From the NCBI GenBank assembly GCA_007120685.1, contig SKNG01000392.1, positions 1-6,024 of the forward strand: 6,024 nt of DNA, read 5' to 3'. A program made the position numbers and the translations under genes. Below the pieces are notes generated by a model. That model did no database searches. It saw only the letters and a program-made list of their open reading frames with translations, and had not been told where the DNA came from. The DNA is from Paracoccaceae bacterium. GTDB lineage: Bacteria; Pseudomonadota; Alphaproteobacteria; Rhodobacterales; Rhodobacteraceae. Shown one piece after another: positions 5,202 through 6,024 of the stretch. Each line of letters opens with the position of its first letter. The stretch's first letter is position 1.

Positions 5202-5786
5202 ATGCGAATCGTCGGGGGCACGCATCGCGGGTTGAAACTGGCCGATCCCGGCGCCGGCGACCCGGCCGCGCATCTGCGCCCCACCCCGGACCGGGTGCGC
5301 GAGGCGCTGTTCAACGCACTGACCCAGGGCCGCTGGGGCAATCTGTTGGCGGGTGCGCGGGTGCTGGACCTGTTTGCCGGCACCGGCGCGCTGGGGCTGG
5401 AGGCACTGTCGCGCGGCGCCGCGCAGGTGGTGTTTGTCGAGGAAGGCGCGGCGGGGCGGGCACTGATCCGCGCCAATATAGAGAAGATGCGCGCGGGCGG
5501 GGTAACGCGGCTCTTCCGCCGCGATGCCACGCGGCTGGGCGAGAACCGGGGGCCGGGCTTCGATCTGCTGTTCATGGACCCGCCTTACGGTCAGGGTCTG
5601 GGGGCGCGGGCGCTGGGCTCGGCGCAGGCGGACGGCTGGCTGGCGCCCGGCGCGGTAGTGGTCTGGGAGGAAAGCGCCGCGCAGGAACCGCCAGAGGGCT
5701 TCACGCTGCTCGATCACCGCCAATACGGGCAGACCTGGCTGTCCATCCTGCGCGCGGGCGACCAGCCGCGCGGCAACGGCCCTTGA
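5202..5786 (+). CDS. rsmD: 16S rRNA (guanine(966)-N(2))-methyltransferase RsmD
   Basis: The protein is 194 residues. RsmD methylates G966 of 16S rRNA (E. coli numbering) using S-adenosylmethionine, acting on the assembling 30S subunit. The typical start MRIVGGTHRGLKL is present, then RPTPDRVREALFN (26-38). SAM-binding motif I is VLDLFAGTGALGLEALSRGA (54-73), followed by FVE at 78-80 for the ribose-binding acidic residue, and the catalytic motif DLLFMDPPYG at 121-130 (DPPY 126-129). ATG 5202 is the natural start by family alignment. It has no clear ribosome binding site, so translation probably depends on coupling with the flavoprotein, whose stop is 5 bases upstream. The last residues, about DQPRGNGP, look like an appended tail: the final codons and the stop lie inside the first palindrome of the downstream element. 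Confidence 0.96.
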   Translation: MRIVGGTHRGLKLADPGAGDPAAHLRPTPDRVREALFNALTQGRWGNLLAGARVLDLFAGTGALGLEALSRGAAQVVFVEEGAAGRALIRANIEKMRAGGVTRLFRRDATRLGENRGPGFDLLFMDPPYGQGLGARALGSAQADGWLAPGAVVVWEESAAQEPPEGFTLLDHRQYGQTWLSILRAGDQPRGNGP

Positions 5787-5818
5787 AGGGCCGTTGAACG
5801 CGTGTTCGAACACGCGTT
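5775..5818 (+). repeat. Tandem palindrome element, copy B, likely terminator of rsmD
   Basis: Two perfect palindromes stand one base apart: 5775-5795 (21 bases, a 10-base arm each side of G5785) and 5797-5818 (22 bases, centre GTGTTCGAACAC). The second ends in TTTT at 5817-5820, so on the + strand it looks like an intrinsic terminator for the flavoprotein-rsmD transcript. The rsmD stop TGA (5784-5786) lies at the apex of the first palindrome. Architecture matches the copy at 197-242: hairpin, GTT-S-AA junction, hairpin with TTCGAA centre, T-rich end, and AGCGGTC shortly after (here 5826-5832). Confidence 0.8.
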
Positions 5819-5840
5819 TTCGCGCAGCGGTCCGGCGCCT

Positions 5841-5867
5841 GGTCCTTGCCGCCGCCGCGTCAGGACC
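5841..5867 (-). terminator. Weak hairpin at the end of the - strand membrane-protein gene
   Basis: GGTCCT (5841-5846) pairs with AGGACC (5862-5867) around a GC-rich 15-base loop, overlapping the stop codon of the - strand gene. An alternative longer pairing joins GCGGTCC at 5827-5833 with GGACCGC at 5863-5869. No T run follows on the - strand. The opposite palindromes at 5775-5818 could stop - strand transcription as well. Confidence 0.3.
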
Positions 5868-6024
5868 GCACGAAGCGAAACGCGGCCGACGCCCCCCAGC
5901 CCGCCACCAGCGCGATGATCAGCGCCAGCAGCCCATAGACCAGCGGCCGGTCATAGGCGAGCTGGTGCAGCCAGCGTTCCAGCCCTTCCTTGCGCACGAA
6001 GATCGCGGTGCGGTACTGGTGCAC
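5860..6024 (-). CDS. C-terminus of a membrane protein, probably Alph_Pro_TM/TIGR02186 family (partial)
   Basis: Only the last 54 residues are in the window, ending with TGA (complement of 5860-5862); the 5' part lies beyond 6024. The visible part reads a strand ending IFVRKEGLERWLHQLAYDRP, then a hydrophobic segment LVYGLLALIIALVAGWGAS (about 28-46), then AAFRFVRS with a short basic tail. One C-terminal membrane helix after a 'VRKxGxERxxxxLAxxxPLxYG' segment is what I recall for the alphaproteobacterial TIGR02186/PF09608 proteins, which have an exported domain anchored by a C-terminal helix and are often near a TauE/SafE-type permease. The function of that family is unknown. The family call is from memory of a short region and is tentative; that it is a coding C-terminus with a membrane helix is more certain. 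It is convergent with rsmD, with the palindrome element between them. Confidence 0.65.
   Translation of the reverse strand: MHQYRTAIFVRKEGLERWLHQLAYDRPLVYGLLALIIALVAGWGASAAFRFVRS

Noticed and set aside
1..6024. CRISPR array, tRNA/rRNA genes, transposase or phage genes
   Set aside because: No regularly spaced direct repeats, no tRNA-like cloverleaf consensus, and all sizeable reading frames are accounted for by chromosomal housekeeping-type genes or their shadows.

Overview
The window is about 6 kb of GC-rich DNA (roughly two thirds G+C) with dense, overlapping genes and strong G/C bias at third codon positions. The protein flavours fit the alphaproteobacterial order Rhodobacterales (Paracoccus/Rhodobacter type): a COG3146 FemAB-like acyltransferase, a putidaredoxin-reductase-type flavoprotein next to rsmD, and the tail of what looks like an Alph_Pro_TM/TIGR02186 membrane protein. 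The lineage is inferred from protein character only. I see no phage, transposon, CRISPR, tRNA or rRNA signal.

Layout. Positions 1-77 hold the last 24 codons of a + strand gene, probably a HlyD-type membrane fusion protein of a type I secretion system. A gene-free stretch of about 370 bases follows. It carries a striking pair of back-to-back perfect palindromes (197-242) and a further GC-rich hairpin (359-387). A + strand run then begins: a RidA-family protein (445-909), a glycerophosphodiester phosphodiesterase overlapping it by 4 bases (906-1715), a FemAB-like/COG3146 N-acyltransferase after a 79-base gap with a possible promoter (1795-2997), and a pterin-4a-carbinolamine dehydratase overlapping that by 11 bases (2987-3286). 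A convergent peroxiredoxin (3382-3888, - strand) faces this run, with a hairpin between the two ends. The peroxiredoxin diverges from an FAD/NADH-dependent ferredoxin-reductase-type flavoprotein (3994-5196), followed after 5 bases by rsmD (5202-5786). A second back-to-back palindrome pair (5775-5818) ends rsmD, and a - strand membrane-protein C-terminus (5860-6024) runs off the window.

How the genes fit together. RidA, GDPD, FemAB-like protein and PCD look like a co-transcribed set of housekeeping or metabolic-repair functions without one shared pathway. The peroxiredoxin and flavoprotein are both redox enzymes sharing a 105-base divergent intergenic region; a functional link is plausible but unproven. 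RsmD is likely co-transcribed with the flavoprotein because they are only 5 bases apart.

Most of the window is ordinary conserved chromosome. The best non-gene signal is the tandem-palindrome element present twice in the same orientation. The two copies differ in stem sequence yet each stays perfectly self-complementary, which suggests a structured, possibly dispersed repeat that also serves as a terminator. I do not see a convincing new multi-gene system.
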